From Dehalococcoidales bacterium (GTDB lineage Bacteria; Chloroflexota; Dehalococcoidia; Dehalococcoidales; UBA2162): 12,513 nucleotides of DNA. The notes under the pieces are model-generated. The model made no database searches and was not told the origin of the DNA. It saw nothing but the letters and a program-made list of their open reading frames with translations. The position numbers and the translations under genes were made by a program. The DNA lies in contig JAUSGV010000120.1 in NCBI GenBank assembly GCA_030648675.1, positions 1 to 12,513 on the forward strand, read 5' to 3'. Shown here piece after piece: positions 1 through 7,912 of this stretch (positions within the stretch are counted from its first letter, which is position 1; the number at the start of each line of letters is the position of its first letter).

Positions 1-677
1 CTGACCACGATTAAGGGGGTATTGATCACGGTCGTTACACCATCCAGGCGGAATCTGACATCGGTGCTGCAGCGTTTGCCCATTACTCCCAGGGCGGTTA
101 TCCAATAGGCCCAGGAACCGAGTGCGGCCTTTTCTTTAGGAGGCACACTCTCCAGTATCGCGGCATCGAGTCCGATCCCCGCCCACATCAAGAATTTGCG
201 GCCGGACACGTCACCCATATCAACCGAGACAATGTTCTTTTCGACCAATACCTTGGCCGCATCCAGCAAAACTTTTCTGTAATAGTTGACCGGTACCTGG
301 ATTTCGGTCCGTTCTTCGATATCGGCCACTAATTTCGCAAGATTGGTACTCGGTAACAACGGGTTTAAAGCGGGGATCCCCATTTGTATGGCCCACGAGT
401 TGGTAGTACCCAGCGGTAGCACTCCTAAAACCGCCGGAGTATCGATAAGACCGCTGGCCACCTCGCTGACGGTCCCATCACCACCGGCGGCGATCACGAC
501 CTCGGCACCTCTTTCTACGGCAAGTTGGGTTAATTCGGTCGCTTCTTTGGGCTTGGTGGTTTCCTGAAGAGTTACCACCCAATCGTTATGCTCGAGGAAA
601 GCCACAACGGCTTCCAATTCGTGTCGGACGACGACCTGTCCGGCGTGCGGATTATAGATAAGCAGTGCCTTTGTCAT
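1..677 (-). CDS. Diacylglycerol kinase / YegS-type lipid kinase, partial (C-terminus off the left edge)
   Basis: The frame is open from ATG at 677 to the window edge, giving 225 residues without a stop. Residues 65-69 are GGDGT, the nucleotide-binding signature of the diacylglycerol kinase catalytic domain (also in YegS and sphingosine kinases). It is followed by a PLGTTNSWA segment (88-96), matching the family's PLGT-N-(D/F)-A block, and by AGIGLDAAI (166-174), matching the G-x-G-x-D-A block. Family members phosphorylate diacylglycerol or related lipids at the inner membrane face using ATP. The region between the second and third blocks (about 101-155) looks longer than usual for small bacterial members. 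A GGAAA-type ribosome site lies just upstream of the ATG. It sits 30 bp behind the chromate transporter gene on the same strand, so co-transcription is likely. The exact lipid substrate cannot be told. Confidence 0.88.
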   Translation of the reverse strand, partial: MTKALLIYNPHAGQVVVRHELEAVVAFLEHNDWVVTLQETTKPKEATELTQLAVERGAEVVIAAGGDGTVSEVASGLIDTPAVLGVLPLGTTNSWAIQMGIPALNPLLPSTNLAKLVADIEERTEIQVPVNYYRKVLLDAAKVLVEKNIVSVDMGDVSGRKFLMWAGIGLDAAILESVPPKEKAALGSWAYWITALGVMGKRCSTDVRFRLDGVTTVINTPLIVV

Positions 678-707
678 AAGATTTCCTGATTAATTATACA
701 GCTAGAT

Positions 708-1889
708 TCAACCAAGAAAATTCTTATAGGCTACTCCGATAATCCCCCCACCTAATACAAGCCACACAGATTTTACTTTGAAACGGAAGACAAGGACGAC
801 AGCCGCGACAGTAATGGCAATGGTGAACCAATCGACAACGGCAGTCTGTCCGAGAGTCCAGGTAACCGCTGCCATAAGTCCAAGGGCTGATACATTCACG
901 CCGTCAAGAAAAGCTCCGGACCACCAATGTTTGCGTAAGAGCGGCACAAACCGGCTTAACACTGCCACCAGGACGAAAGACGGTAGAAAGAACGCCAGCG
1001 TGGCGAGAAGAGCTGAAGGTACTCCTCCCATTAGATAACCGATGAACGTGGCGCTGGTAGATATTGGACCCGGAGTAATTTGACCGACGGCGATTGCATC
1101 CAACAACTGATTGCGGGTAAGCCAGCCTAAATGCTCGACGAATTCGGAATTGAAAAAGGCGAATAGCACATAGCCGCTGCCATAAATGACAGCCCCAATT
1201 TTCAAGAAGGTTAGAAAAAGGGTCGTCTGGCTGAACGGGACCGCACCGGCGGATAAAACGGGCAACGGTATCCCGGCCACCGGCAGCAACGACAAAGCGG
1301 AAGTCTCCCGTTTTATAAAACGCGGTATAAAGCGGATTAAAAGCACAAATGCCGCCCCACCGAAAAGGAGAGCTATCTCGTTTATACCGAAAAAATAGAG
1401 GACGATCACGGCAGCCCCGGTCACCGCAGTCAACAAACTCTTGACACCTTTACGTCCCAGGTCCCACAACGCCTGGACGATTATCGCGATGACAACCGGT
1501 TTCACGCCGTAGAGCACCCACCCCACCTGCGGCAGCGAGCCGTAAGTTACATACACCCATGCCAACACCAGAGTAGCCGCCATACCCGGTAAGATAAACA
1601 ACACGCCGCTGATGAGGTAACCGAGCCAGCCGGCCCGGGCGAGGCCGAGGTAAAGAGCCATTTCGGTAGCATTCGGTCCGGGAATCAGGTTGGTAGCTCC
1701 GACCATATCGAGAAAGGTCTGGTCGTCTACCCACTGGCGATTTCTTACCGCCTCCCGCTGCATCATGGCGATATAAGCCGCCGGCCCCCCGAATGCTGTG
1801 GCTCCCATCCAAAGGAACAATAAGGTAACTTCTTTCAGGTAAACCTGTTTGTTGAGCATTTGTTTATCCGTCAGGGAGCTTGCGGGCAT
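708..1889 (-). CDS. chrA: Chromate transporter, ChrA (CHR) family, two-domain form
   Basis: This is a 393-residue, very hydrophobic protein with two homologous halves, the usual long-chain CHR layout. The N-terminal half has the family hallmarks FGGP (33-36) and IPGPN (69-73). The C-terminal half repeats them as GAVIYGSGY (232-240) and ITPGPIS (271-277). In characterised members ChrA is an inner-membrane chromate efflux pump driven by the proton gradient; many environmental homologues have untested substrates. ATG at 1889 gives the full length but has only a weak ribosome site; ATG at 1859 (residue 11) is an alternative. It is divergent from the molybdate importer, sharing a 134-bp control region, and is followed by the lipid kinase gene. 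Chromate and molybdate are chemically similar oxyanions, so the arrangement may be meaningful, but that is inference. Confidence 0.9.
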   Translation of the reverse strand: MPASSLTDKQMLNKQVYLKEVTLLFLWMGATAFGGPAAYIAMMQREAVRNRQWVDDQTFLDMVGATNLIPGPNATEMALYLGLARAGWLGYLISGVLFILPGMAATLVLAWVYVTYGSLPQVGWVLYGVKPVVIAIIVQALWDLGRKGVKSLLTAVTGAAVIVLYFFGINEIALLFGGAAFVLLIRFIPRFIKRETSALSLLPVAGIPLPVLSAGAVPFSQTTLFLTFLKIGAVIYGSGYVLFAFFNSEFVEHLGWLTRNQLLDAIAVGQITPGPISTSATFIGYLMGGVPSALLATLAFFLPSFVLVAVLSRFVPLLRKHWWSGAFLDGVNVSALGLMAAVTWTLGQTAVVDWFTIAITVAAVVLVFRFKVKSVWLVLGGGIIGVAYKNFLG

Positions 1890-1948
1890 ATTCTAACACA
1901 TTCAAAACGTCACCGAGGTCGTTGGAATTTTTAATAGAATCCGCCAGC

Positions 1949-1977
1949 TTGACAAAAATCGTAATATCGGGGATGAT
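1949..1977 (+). promoter_or_regulatory. Predicted sigma-70 promoter of the mod operon
   Basis: A perfect -35 hexamer TTGACA (1949-1954) is followed after 17 bp by GATGAT (1972-1977), a 4/6 match to the -10 consensus. The start of transcription would be near 1984, about 40 nt before the modA start codon. The -10 is embedded in the first of two ATATC/GATAT palindromes. Predicted from sequence only. Confidence 0.55.
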
Positions 1978-2004
1978 ATGAATTCGATATATCTCCGGTG
2001 ATAT
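1964..2004 (+). promoter_or_regulatory. Tandem palindromic operator candidate upstream of modA
   Basis: Two copies of ATATC-N6-GATAT occur, at 1964-1979 and 1989-2004, with starts 25 bp apart. An extra GATAT at 1986-1990 lies between them. The first copy covers the predicted -10 element and the second lies just downstream of the predicted transcription start, positions suited to repression. ModE, the molybdate-responsive repressor of mod operons in proteobacteria, also binds AT-rich inverted repeats at mod promoters, but this motif is not the textbook ModE box and no modE gene is in the window. The regulator is therefore unknown. Confidence 0.5.
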
Positions 2005-2023
2005 ACCAAAAAGAGGAGCTTCG

Positions 2024-2845
2024 ATGACAATTCCCTCAAAGGTAAATTATCGGCTGACCTCGCTGCTATTAATAGCGGCAGCCGTGTTTACTGTACTTCC
2101 TTCCGGTTGTTCCGGTCGGGATAATTCAACGGGTGCATCTCCCGAAGAGGTAAACCTCACCGTTTCCGCTGCGGCCAGCCTTACCGACGTTTTGAAGGAA
2201 ATTAACCAACTCTATACTCAAAACGAAACAAACGTGACTATTTCGACGAACTTCGCCTCTTCCGGCACCCTGCAGACACAAATTGAAAACGGGGCACCGG
2301 TGGACATATTCATCTCAGCGTCTCCTATTCAGATGGACAATCTACAAAAGAAAGATTTGCTGTTGAACGAAACACGTATTAATTTGCTAAGCAACAAAGT
2401 GGTAGTTGTCGTTTCCGCTGACAGTGCGCTTGGCATTTCTAGCTTCAGCGACCTTGCATGGGATAAGGTGAAAAAGATAGCTGTTGGCGACCCGAAATCA
2501 GTCCCTGCTGGAACTTACGCGCTGGAAGCCTTCGACCGGCTCGGCATTACCGCACAAATACAGCCGAAAGAAGTCCTGGCCGGCGACGTGCGGCAAGTCC
2601 TGACCTACGTTGAAAGCAACAATGTCGATGCCGGTATAGTATATGCGACCGACGCTTTAACCTCGACTAAAGTCAAAATCGTGGCTAGCGCACCGGCGAA
2701 TATAAATGCTAAAATCGTCTACCCTGCGGCTGTAATTAAAACCGGCAAAAACCCGGGAGCCGCTCGAGCGTACCTGAATTTTCTCTCCGGTCCGCAGGCA
2801 AAAATAGTATTCGAGAAATATGGATTCACCGTCATTGCCAAATAG
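2024..2845 (+). CDS. modA: Molybdate ABC transporter, substrate-binding protein
   Basis: This 273-residue exported protein has an N-terminal hydrophobic signal (about residues 10-27) ending in LPSGC with Cys29. That is an imperfect lipobox, since -3 is Pro, so it is probably a lipoprotein tethered outside the membrane. ModA-type blocks follow: AAASLTDVLKEI (49-60), FASSGTLQTQI (77-87), PVDIFISAS (92-100), GDPKSVPAG (155-163) and VDAGIVYATDA (201-211). These contain the Ser, Val and Tyr positions that hold the oxyanion in known ModA structures. It captures molybdate (or tungstate) and delivers it to ModBC for molybdenum cofactor synthesis. An AGGAG ribosome site (about 2014-2018) sits 5-6 nt before the ATG. 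It is the first gene of a four-gene plus-strand operon. Sequence alone does not exclude tungstate as the main ligand. Confidence 0.95.
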   Translation: MTIPSKVNYRLTSLLLIAAAVFTVLPSGCSGRDNSTGASPEEVNLTVSAAASLTDVLKEINQLYTQNETNVTISTNFASSGTLQTQIENGAPVDIFISASPIQMDNLQKKDLLLNETRINLLSNKVVVVVSADSALGISSFSDLAWDKVKKIAVGDPKSVPAGTYALEAFDRLGITAQIQPKEVLAGDVRQVLTYVESNNVDAGIVYATDALTSTKVKIVASAPANINAKIVYPAAVIKTGKNPGAARAYLNFLSGPQAKIVFEKYGFTVIAK

Positions 2846-2877
2846 GCTAATGTGCCGCCATAACTGAGGGCCAGTCC

Positions 2878-3579
2878 GTGGCAGATAGTTATCTGTCGCC
2901 GTTACTGATCTCATTAAGGACCGTAATCGTCGCAACGGTAATCACCTTTTTTCTGGGGATTGCCGCTGCCCGCTGGATGGCACACTACAACGGTAAATTC
3001 AAAAACCTTATCGACGGGCTGTTTATATCGCCACTGGTCCTGCCGCCGACGGTGGTCGGACTCGGGCTCCTGCTGCTGTTCGGTAAAAACGGTCCTATCG
3101 GGGCGTTTCTTTCCCTTTTCGATACCAGCGTCGTTTTTTCCTGGCCGGCTACCGTAATCTCGGCTACAGTTATGTCCTTTCCCCTCATGTACATGACGTC
3201 TCTGGGCGCCTTCGAACAAGTAGACAGTCATATCGAAGACGCCGCCAGAACATTGGGAGCCTCGGAATGGCGGGTCTTCTGGTCGGTCACGATGCCTTTG
3301 GCCTGGTCCGGAGTCGCCGCTGCCACCGTGCTCTCGCTGGCGCGCTGCCTGGGCGAGTTCGGGGCAACCCTGATGCTGGCTGGGAACATTCCCGGAAAAA
3401 CCACCACCATCCCTCTAGCCATTTATTTTTCGATACAGGCGGGAGATCTAAATCAAGCGCTTGTTTTTGTCGGAATAGTACTGGTTATTGCCTTCGGCAC
3501 TCTGGCAGCTACAGCTTACTGGAAAGGTAAAGCCTACTCAGCCAGGATGCCGTTGATGACCCGTGAAAAGGTTGAGTAG
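2878..3579 (+). CDS. modB: Molybdate ABC transporter, permease subunit
   Basis: This 233-residue integral membrane protein starts at a GTG codon, chosen because a GAGGG ribosome site (2866-2870) lies 7 nt upstream. It has about five or six membrane segments. The cytoplasmic EAA loop, which docks on the ATPase, is clear at residues 120-145 (EDAARTLGASEWRVF followed by MP). It is followed by a conserved LGEFGATLMLAG stretch (158-169) typical of ModB/CysT permeases. The first conserved permease block SPLVLPPTVVGLGLL (51-65) is also present. It forms the transmembrane channel for molybdate passed on by ModA. It starts 32 bp after modA and ends 11 bp before modC, so all three should be one transcript. 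Confidence 0.95.
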   Translation: MADSYLSPLLISLRTVIVATVITFFLGIAAARWMAHYNGKFKNLIDGLFISPLVLPPTVVGLGLLLLFGKNGPIGAFLSLFDTSVVFSWPATVISATVMSFPLMYMTSLGAFEQVDSHIEDAARTLGASEWRVFWSVTMPLAWSGVAAATVLSLARCLGEFGATLMLAGNIPGKTTTIPLAIYFSIQAGDLNQALVFVGIVLVIAFGTLAATAYWKGKAYSARMPLMTREKVE

Positions 3580-3590
3580 GCGTTTTTCAA

Positions 3591-4667
3591 ATGCTGGAAA
3601 TACAGATAAAAAGCAAACTACCGGGCTTCACCCTGGACGTGTCGTTTTCCGTCAACCAGGAAATTCTCGCTATCCTTGGTCCTTCCGGGTCCGGCAAAAC
3701 CATGACGCTGCGCTGTATCGCCGGTCTAACACACCCCGACGAGGGCTTTGTGAGACTTAACGGTAAGGTACTGTTGGATACTGCAAAAGGAATCAATTTG
3801 CCTGCCCGCCAGCGTAAGGTCGGTTTTGTTTTCCAGAACTACTCGCTTTTCCCACACCTTACCGTAAATCAGAATATCGCTTACGGCATCAGACATTTAC
3901 CCGTGAACGAGGTTAACGATAAAGTCTCCGACTTGCTGGACAAAATGCATATCAAGCAACTCGGAGACAGATTGCCCAGGCATTTGTCTGCCGGTCAGCA
4001 GCAGAGGGTAGCTGTCGCGCGGGCTCTGGCCCCCGAACCCGACGTCCTGCTGCTGGACGAACCCTTTTCCGCTTTGGACACGATGGTTAAGGAACGCATG
4101 TACCTTGTTCTCCAGGCTGTGCAGCATTTCTTCAAAGGCGACATGCTGTTCGTAACCCATGACCTCTCGGAAGGTTACAAACTTAGTTCAAGAATCGCGG
4201 TATTCGAATCGGGACGCATCGTGCAGAATGACCGCAAAGAGAGAGTAATTTTCAACCCATCCAATAATACCGTCGCCAGACTGGTCGGATTCAAGAACTT
4301 GATGGCGGGTACCGTCACTGAGATTAACGAAACGACCGTCGTCATAAAAGTTCCCGAGCTTGGTCCGGTGAAGACGGCGATATCAAGAAATATCGGGCTG
4401 GCGGTCAACCAACGGGTAACGGTAGGTATCAGGCCTGAATATGTTCAAATGCGGAGCCAACCGGGCGAAAATACGTTCGAAAGTACGCTTGGCCGCAAAG
4501 TCGAAGGGGTGACGGCTACCGATTTTTATTTTCAGGTAAGCCGGCCTGGAACAACTCCGCATTCGATTATGGCAATCTTATCCAAGCCGGAATCTGCTTT
4601 AGTGCGGGAAGGCGAAATGAACTACCTATTCTTACCCCCGGAACACGTCGTCGTTATCGCGGATTAG
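3591..4667 (+). CDS. modC: Molybdate ABC transporter, ATP-binding subunit
   Basis: This 358-residue ATPase has all motifs intact: Walker A GPSGSGKT (30-37), Q-loop Gln82 (FVFQN), signature LSAGQQQRV (132-140), Walker B LLLDE (153-157), D-loop SALD and H-loop His190 (FVTHD). The C-terminal third (about 237-358) is a TOBE-type oxyanion-binding extension that includes GIRPEYV (279-285), as in ModC, WtpC and CysA. It powers molybdate import by ATP hydrolysis at the cytoplasmic face; in some family members the C-terminal domain senses internal oxyanion and inhibits transport. The ribosome site is weak (a GTAGG overlapping the modB stop). The assignment to molybdate rests mainly on the ModA neighbour, since the ATPase itself is not substrate-diagnostic. 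Confidence 0.93.
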   Translation: MLEIQIKSKLPGFTLDVSFSVNQEILAILGPSGSGKTMTLRCIAGLTHPDEGFVRLNGKVLLDTAKGINLPARQRKVGFVFQNYSLFPHLTVNQNIAYGIRHLPVNEVNDKVSDLLDKMHIKQLGDRLPRHLSAGQQQRVAVARALAPEPDVLLLDEPFSALDTMVKERMYLVLQAVQHFFKGDMLFVTHDLSEGYKLSSRIAVFESGRIVQNDRKERVIFNPSNNTVARLVGFKNLMAGTVTEINETTVVIKVPELGPVKTAISRNIGLAVNQRVTVGIRPEYVQMRSQPGENTFESTLGRKVEGVTATDFYFQVSRPGTTPHSIMAILSKPESALVREGEMNYLFLPPEHVVVIAD

Positions 4668-4697
4668 ATCTATGCCCGACGCGCGGTACAGGCTGCT

Positions 4698-5942
4698 ATG
4701 ATTTCCCTCATCGTTCTAGCGTTTGTCTTCATTCTTATTGCTGTAAGGAAGGTCGGAAACCTTCGGCTCCAGATATGGCAAATAATGTCTTTGGGGGCGG
4801 CAGCCGTCCTGGTTACCGGACAGATCGGCCCGCTCAATGCCTTAAAAGCCATTAATCTCGACGTCCTGTTTTTTCTCTTCGGCATGTTCATCGTCGGGGA
4901 GGCACTCGAGTCAAGCGGCTATCTTTCGCAGTTTTCGTATCGCGTCTTCAGCAAAGCACGTTCGCTGGACACACTCGTCCTGGCGATACTGTTCGTCATG
5001 GGGTTGATGTCCGCGTTCCTGATGAACGATACACTCGCCATTATCGGCACGCCGGTAGTCCTCTTGCTGGCAAAAAGAGCAAATACCACTCCAAAAATAT
5101 TGATGCTGTCCCTCGCTTTCGCCATAACCATAGGCAGCGTTGCCAGTCCCATCGGCAACCCACAAAACCTGCTCATCGCGGTCAACGGGGAGGTCGAGAA
5201 CCCATTTCTCACGTTCTTCCGCTACCTGCTTATCCCGACCGTGATAAACCTGGTCATCGCCTGGTTATTCTTACGGTTTTTCTATCGTCGGCATTTTGAT
5301 ACCACGCCGATCGTGCATGAAACAGAACCGACACGAGATGAAAAGTTGGCCCGGCTTTGCAAGGTTTCACTTGGCTTGCTCGTCGCACTGATTCTATTGA
5401 AGATAGCGTTTGTTTTCGCCGGTACCAACCTCGATTTCCGGTTGACCTATATCGCCCTCGCGGCTGCTTTCCCAATCGTTGCCTTCAGCCCCAGAAGACT
5501 AACCATAGTCAGGAAAATAGACTGGTTTACCCTGGTATTCTTCGCGGCGATGTTCATCCTCATGGAAAGCGTGTGGGATTCCGGAGTCGTTCAAGGTGTT
5601 CTCACCGGCAGCAATCTCGACCTGACGTCGACACCGGTAATATTAGGGGTCAGTATTTTACTCAGCCAGTTTATTTCCAATGTGCCCCTGGTAGCCCTGT
5701 ACCTGCCGGTATTAGCGAAACTGGGCGTTACCTCCGCAGGACTGATGGCGCTCGCCGCCGGCAGCACGATCGCGGGCAATCTCTCAATTCTAGGTGCTGC
5801 CAGCAATGTGATTATTATTCAGAACGCGGAGAAGAAATTCGGGGAAACACTGACCTTTTTCGAGTTCGTAAAGATCGGCGTACCGCTTACTGTAGTCAAC
5901 GCACTGGTATACTGGCTGTTTTTCCTGATCATCCCCGGTTAG
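4698..5942 (+). CDS. SLC13/ArsB/NhaD-type (ion transporter superfamily) permease
   Basis: This 414-residue membrane protein has roughly ten to twelve hydrophobic segments. The membrane-buried blocks typical of the ion transporter superfamily are visible in both halves: SAFLMNDTLAIIGTPVV (105-121) and SPIGNPQN (150-157) in the first half, and a GSTIAGNLSILGAASN stretch near the C-terminus. These resemble ArsB, NhaD, CitM and SLC13 carriers, which are secondary transporters for arsenite, Na+/H+, citrate or sulfate/dicarboxylates. The ATG at 4698 is the only good start: the frame upstream runs back into the modC stop with no other start codon, and an AGG lies 5 nt before it. The 30-bp gap after modC and shared strand suggest it belongs to the mod operon, so an oxyanion substrate or counter-ion role is possible. 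Substrate unknown. Confidence 0.8.
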   Translation: MISLIVLAFVFILIAVRKVGNLRLQIWQIMSLGAAAVLVTGQIGPLNALKAINLDVLFFLFGMFIVGEALESSGYLSQFSYRVFSKARSLDTLVLAILFVMGLMSAFLMNDTLAIIGTPVVLLLAKRANTTPKILMLSLAFAITIGSVASPIGNPQNLLIAVNGEVENPFLTFFRYLLIPTVINLVIAWLFLRFFYRRHFDTTPIVHETEPTRDEKLARLCKVSLGLLVALILLKIAFVFAGTNLDFRLTYIALAAAFPIVAFSPRRLTIVRKIDWFTLVFFAAMFILMESVWDSGVVQGVLTGSNLDLTSTPVILGVSILLSQFISNVPLVALYLPVLAKLGVTSAGLMALAAGSTIAGNLSILGAASNVIIIQNAEKKFGETLTFFEFVKIGVPLTVVNALVYWLFFLIIPG

Positions 5943-5947
5943 TCTTA

Positions 5948-5977
5948 CAAGGCCTCGCCTTGCAAGGCGAGGCCTTG
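5948..5977. terminator. Perfect 30-bp nested palindrome between convergent operons (possible bidirectional terminator)
   Basis: The two 15-bp arms are perfect reverse complements, beginning 5 bp after the permease stop and 45 bp before the kinase stop on the other strand. Each arm is itself a small hairpin: CAAGGC-CTC-GCCTTG in the first and CAAGGC-GAG-GCCTTG in the second. There is no T-run on either side, so it is not a classic intrinsic terminator, but its location at the end of two converging transcripts fits a 3'-end structure. Confidence 0.5.
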
Positions 5978-6022
5978 CGAAACTCCGACTCAAATCGCTA
6001 CAAATTTGGCACAGGAGCAAGG

Positions 6023-7144
6023 CTATTTTGCCAGCGGCAGCCAGAACGAAAAGGTGCTGCCTTTACCGGGGGTACTTTCAGCCCAAACTCTGCCTTGCTG
6101 GGCTTCGACAAGCTGTTTGACGATGGCTAATCCAAGTCCGGAACCGCCGCTGCTACGCGTGCGCGAGCGGTCTACGCGGTAAAATCGGTCGAATACGCGG
6201 GGCAGATCCTCCAAAGAAATGCCGATACCGGCGTCGATGACCGAAACGGTAACTCCTCCCGTGTCGCTGGTCACCCGTACCGTTATTTTGCCGCCTTCCG
6301 GCGTATAGTGTATGGCGTTGTTAATCAGGTTGCGCAGAACCTGTGCCGTACGCTCGGGATCAGCCCCGACCTCCGGCAAATTGTCGAGGCCGTCAACCTT
6401 AGCATCGATATGCTTGGCACTTAATAACGCACGGAACGACTCGACGACCTGTATCGACAACGCCCTCAAATTGACGGACTTTGTCCGGAACTCTAATTGC
6501 CCGGCTTCAGCCAGGGAAAGCGTGCGCAGATCATCGACCAATCTCGCCAAAAGCAGGGTTTCCTGATGCAGCGACGTCAAATGAGCATTGTCCGCCGGAA
6601 TAAAGCCGTCCAGCATCGCCTCCACATTACCCTGCAAAACGGTGAGCGGCGTTCTTAATTCATGGGCGATATCAGCTACCATGTTTCTCCGTAGCTGCTG
6701 ATCGCGCTCCAGGGTAGCCGCCATGGAATTGAATGCTTGCCCTAACTGGTCCAATTCGCCGGCGCCGCCTATATTTACTTTCTGTTTGAAATTGCCTTTT
6801 GCTACGCGTCCCGCGGCAGCCGCGACTTTCCCCAGCGGTGCGACTATCTGCCGGGTGAAAACTGCTCCTAGTGCGATCGCAATTACCACGCCGGAAATAC
6901 CGGTGATCCAGAGTGTTTGTCTGAGACTACCGAGAAAGTCTTGTTCTACCTGCGCAAAGGTCTGGTCTCCCATCATACCGCCCATCATCCCCTGCATCCC
7001 TTGCATGTTGGTCAGAAAGGTGCTGAAGTCACTCGATGTATAGCGGTATGTCAGTATGGCGACAAGAACAACTCCGAGGACGGCGGAAAAAATAAAAGCC
7101 GCGGTAAGTCTAGTTGACAGCCGGTTTAAAAAAGAACTACTCAT
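6023..7144 (-). CDS. Sensor histidine kinase with a Met-rich extracytoplasmic loop
   Basis: A 373-residue transmembrane kinase when started at ATG 7144, which overlaps the regulator's stop as ATGAGTAG. A start at 7156 would add four residues but has no properly spaced ribosome site. Order: TM1 (about 12-34), a short outside loop (about 35-76), TM2 (about 77-96), HAMP (about 97-149), HisKA with phosphoacceptor His161 in DIAHELRTPL, then the ATPase domain with N-box RNLINNA (271-277), G1 DAGIGI (304-309) and G2 GGSGLGLA (333-340). The loop contains NMQGMQGMMGGMMGD (46-60), with six methionines in twelve residues. Methionine clusters of this sort bind Cu(I) or Ag(I) in known periplasmic proteins, so metal sensing is plausible but unproven. 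The same motif recurs in the secreted protein at 8146-8499. It should phosphorylate the adjacent regulator. Confidence 0.93.
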   Translation of the reverse strand: MSSSFLNRLSTRLTAAFIFSAVLGVVLVAILTYRYTSSDFSTFLTNMQGMQGMMGGMMGDQTFAQVEQDFLGSLRQTLWITGISGVVIAIALGAVFTRQIVAPLGKVAAAAGRVAKGNFKQKVNIGGAGELDQLGQAFNSMAATLERDQQLRRNMVADIAHELRTPLTVLQGNVEAMLDGFIPADNAHLTSLHQETLLLARLVDDLRTLSLAEAGQLEFRTKSVNLRALSIQVVESFRALLSAKHIDAKVDGLDNLPEVGADPERTAQVLRNLINNAIHYTPEGGKITVRVTSDTGGVTVSVIDAGIGISLEDLPRVFDRFYRVDRSRTRSSGGSGLGLAIVKQLVEAQQGRVWAESTPGKGSTFSFWLPLAK

Positions 7145-7865
7145 CCGGGGCAGCATCCTTAAAGTGAGATGACTCCTGAATCTTATAACCGACGCCGTGG
7201 ACAGTGACTATCGAGCATTTTCCCTCACCGCCGGCGGCTTTAAGCTTGTGGCGCAGGTTTTTGATATGCACGTCGATAGTACGTTCGTAGCCCTCGTAGG
7301 ATTCGCCGAGAGCATTATCCAACAGTTGCGCCCTGGAGAAAACCCTCCCGGGGGATTTAGCCATTGCGGCCAGAATACGAAATTCCGCCGGAGTTAATGC
7401 CAGCGGCATTTCATGACATACGGCTTCAAAGCGCTCTTCGTCCAGCATCAGGTCGCCTAACGTGAGCCTCGTTTTGGAAGGAACCGAAGCCGGAGACCCG
7501 CGTGTGCGGCGAAGAACGGCCCGAACCCTCGCTACCAATTCTCTCGGACTGAAGGGTTTGGTAATGTAGTCGTCAGCTCCCAGTTCCAGTCCTACCAACT
7601 TATCGACATCTTCACTGCGCGCTGTGAGCATTATTACCGGTACTGACGATGAACGCCGTATCTCCCGGCAAACGTCGAGTCCATCCATACCCGGAAGCAT
7701 GACATCGAGGATAACGAGGTCGGGCGATTGCCGCCGGAAAGCATCCAGTGCCGACGAACCGTCATGTGCTTCAAAAACCTGGTAACCGTCGCGCTCCAGG
7801 TAGGTTCGCACAAGGTCGACAATTTTCTTTTCGTCGTCTACGACCAGGATTTTTCCTTGAGCCAT
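7137..7865 (-). CDS. OmpR/PhoB-family response regulator
   Basis: This 242-residue two-domain regulator has a receiver domain (about 4-118) with the acidic pair Asp10/Asp11, phosphoacceptor Asp54 (VILDVMLPG), Thr81 and Lys103 (TKPF), all intact. A winged-helix DNA-binding domain follows (about 135-233), recognisable by SPGRVFSRAQLLDNA, the recognition-helix segment RTIDVHIKNLRHKL and the wing VHGVGYKI. Proteins of this family bind direct repeats with about 11-bp spacing as dimers. A GAGGGAG ribosome site precedes the ATG. The gene overlaps the downstream kinase gene by 8 bp, so the pair is translationally coupled. Upstream on the same strand lies a Met-rich secreted protein gene whose promoter region has 11/22-bp phased TGTG motifs, a candidate target. 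Confidence 0.95.
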   Translation of the reverse strand: MAQGKILVVDDEKKIVDLVRTYLERDGYQVFEAHDGSSALDAFRRQSPDLVILDVMLPGMDGLDVCREIRRSSSVPVIMLTARSEDVDKLVGLELGADDYITKPFSPRELVARVRAVLRRTRGSPASVPSKTRLTLGDLMLDEERFEAVCHEMPLALTPAEFRILAAMAKSPGRVFSRAQLLDNALGESYEGYERTIDVHIKNLRHKLKAAGGEGKCSIVTVHGVGYKIQESSHFKDAAPDE

Positions 7866-7912
7866 TTGAACTCCCTCGCCCTTTTTAGTCTTTTTTTAGT
7901 GCCCCTTTTTTG

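Noticed and set aside
286..567. Open frame of 93 codons on the plus strand
   Set aside because: It lies opposite the lipid kinase gene, whose GGDGT and LGTTN motifs are read on the minus strand. It has no ribosome site or recognisable motif.
5357..6130. Long 257-codon plus-strand frame crossing the permease end and the kinase start
   Set aside because: It is an Arg- and Gln-rich out-of-frame reading of the permease, runs through the palindrome and over the kinase gene on the other strand, and shows no domain.
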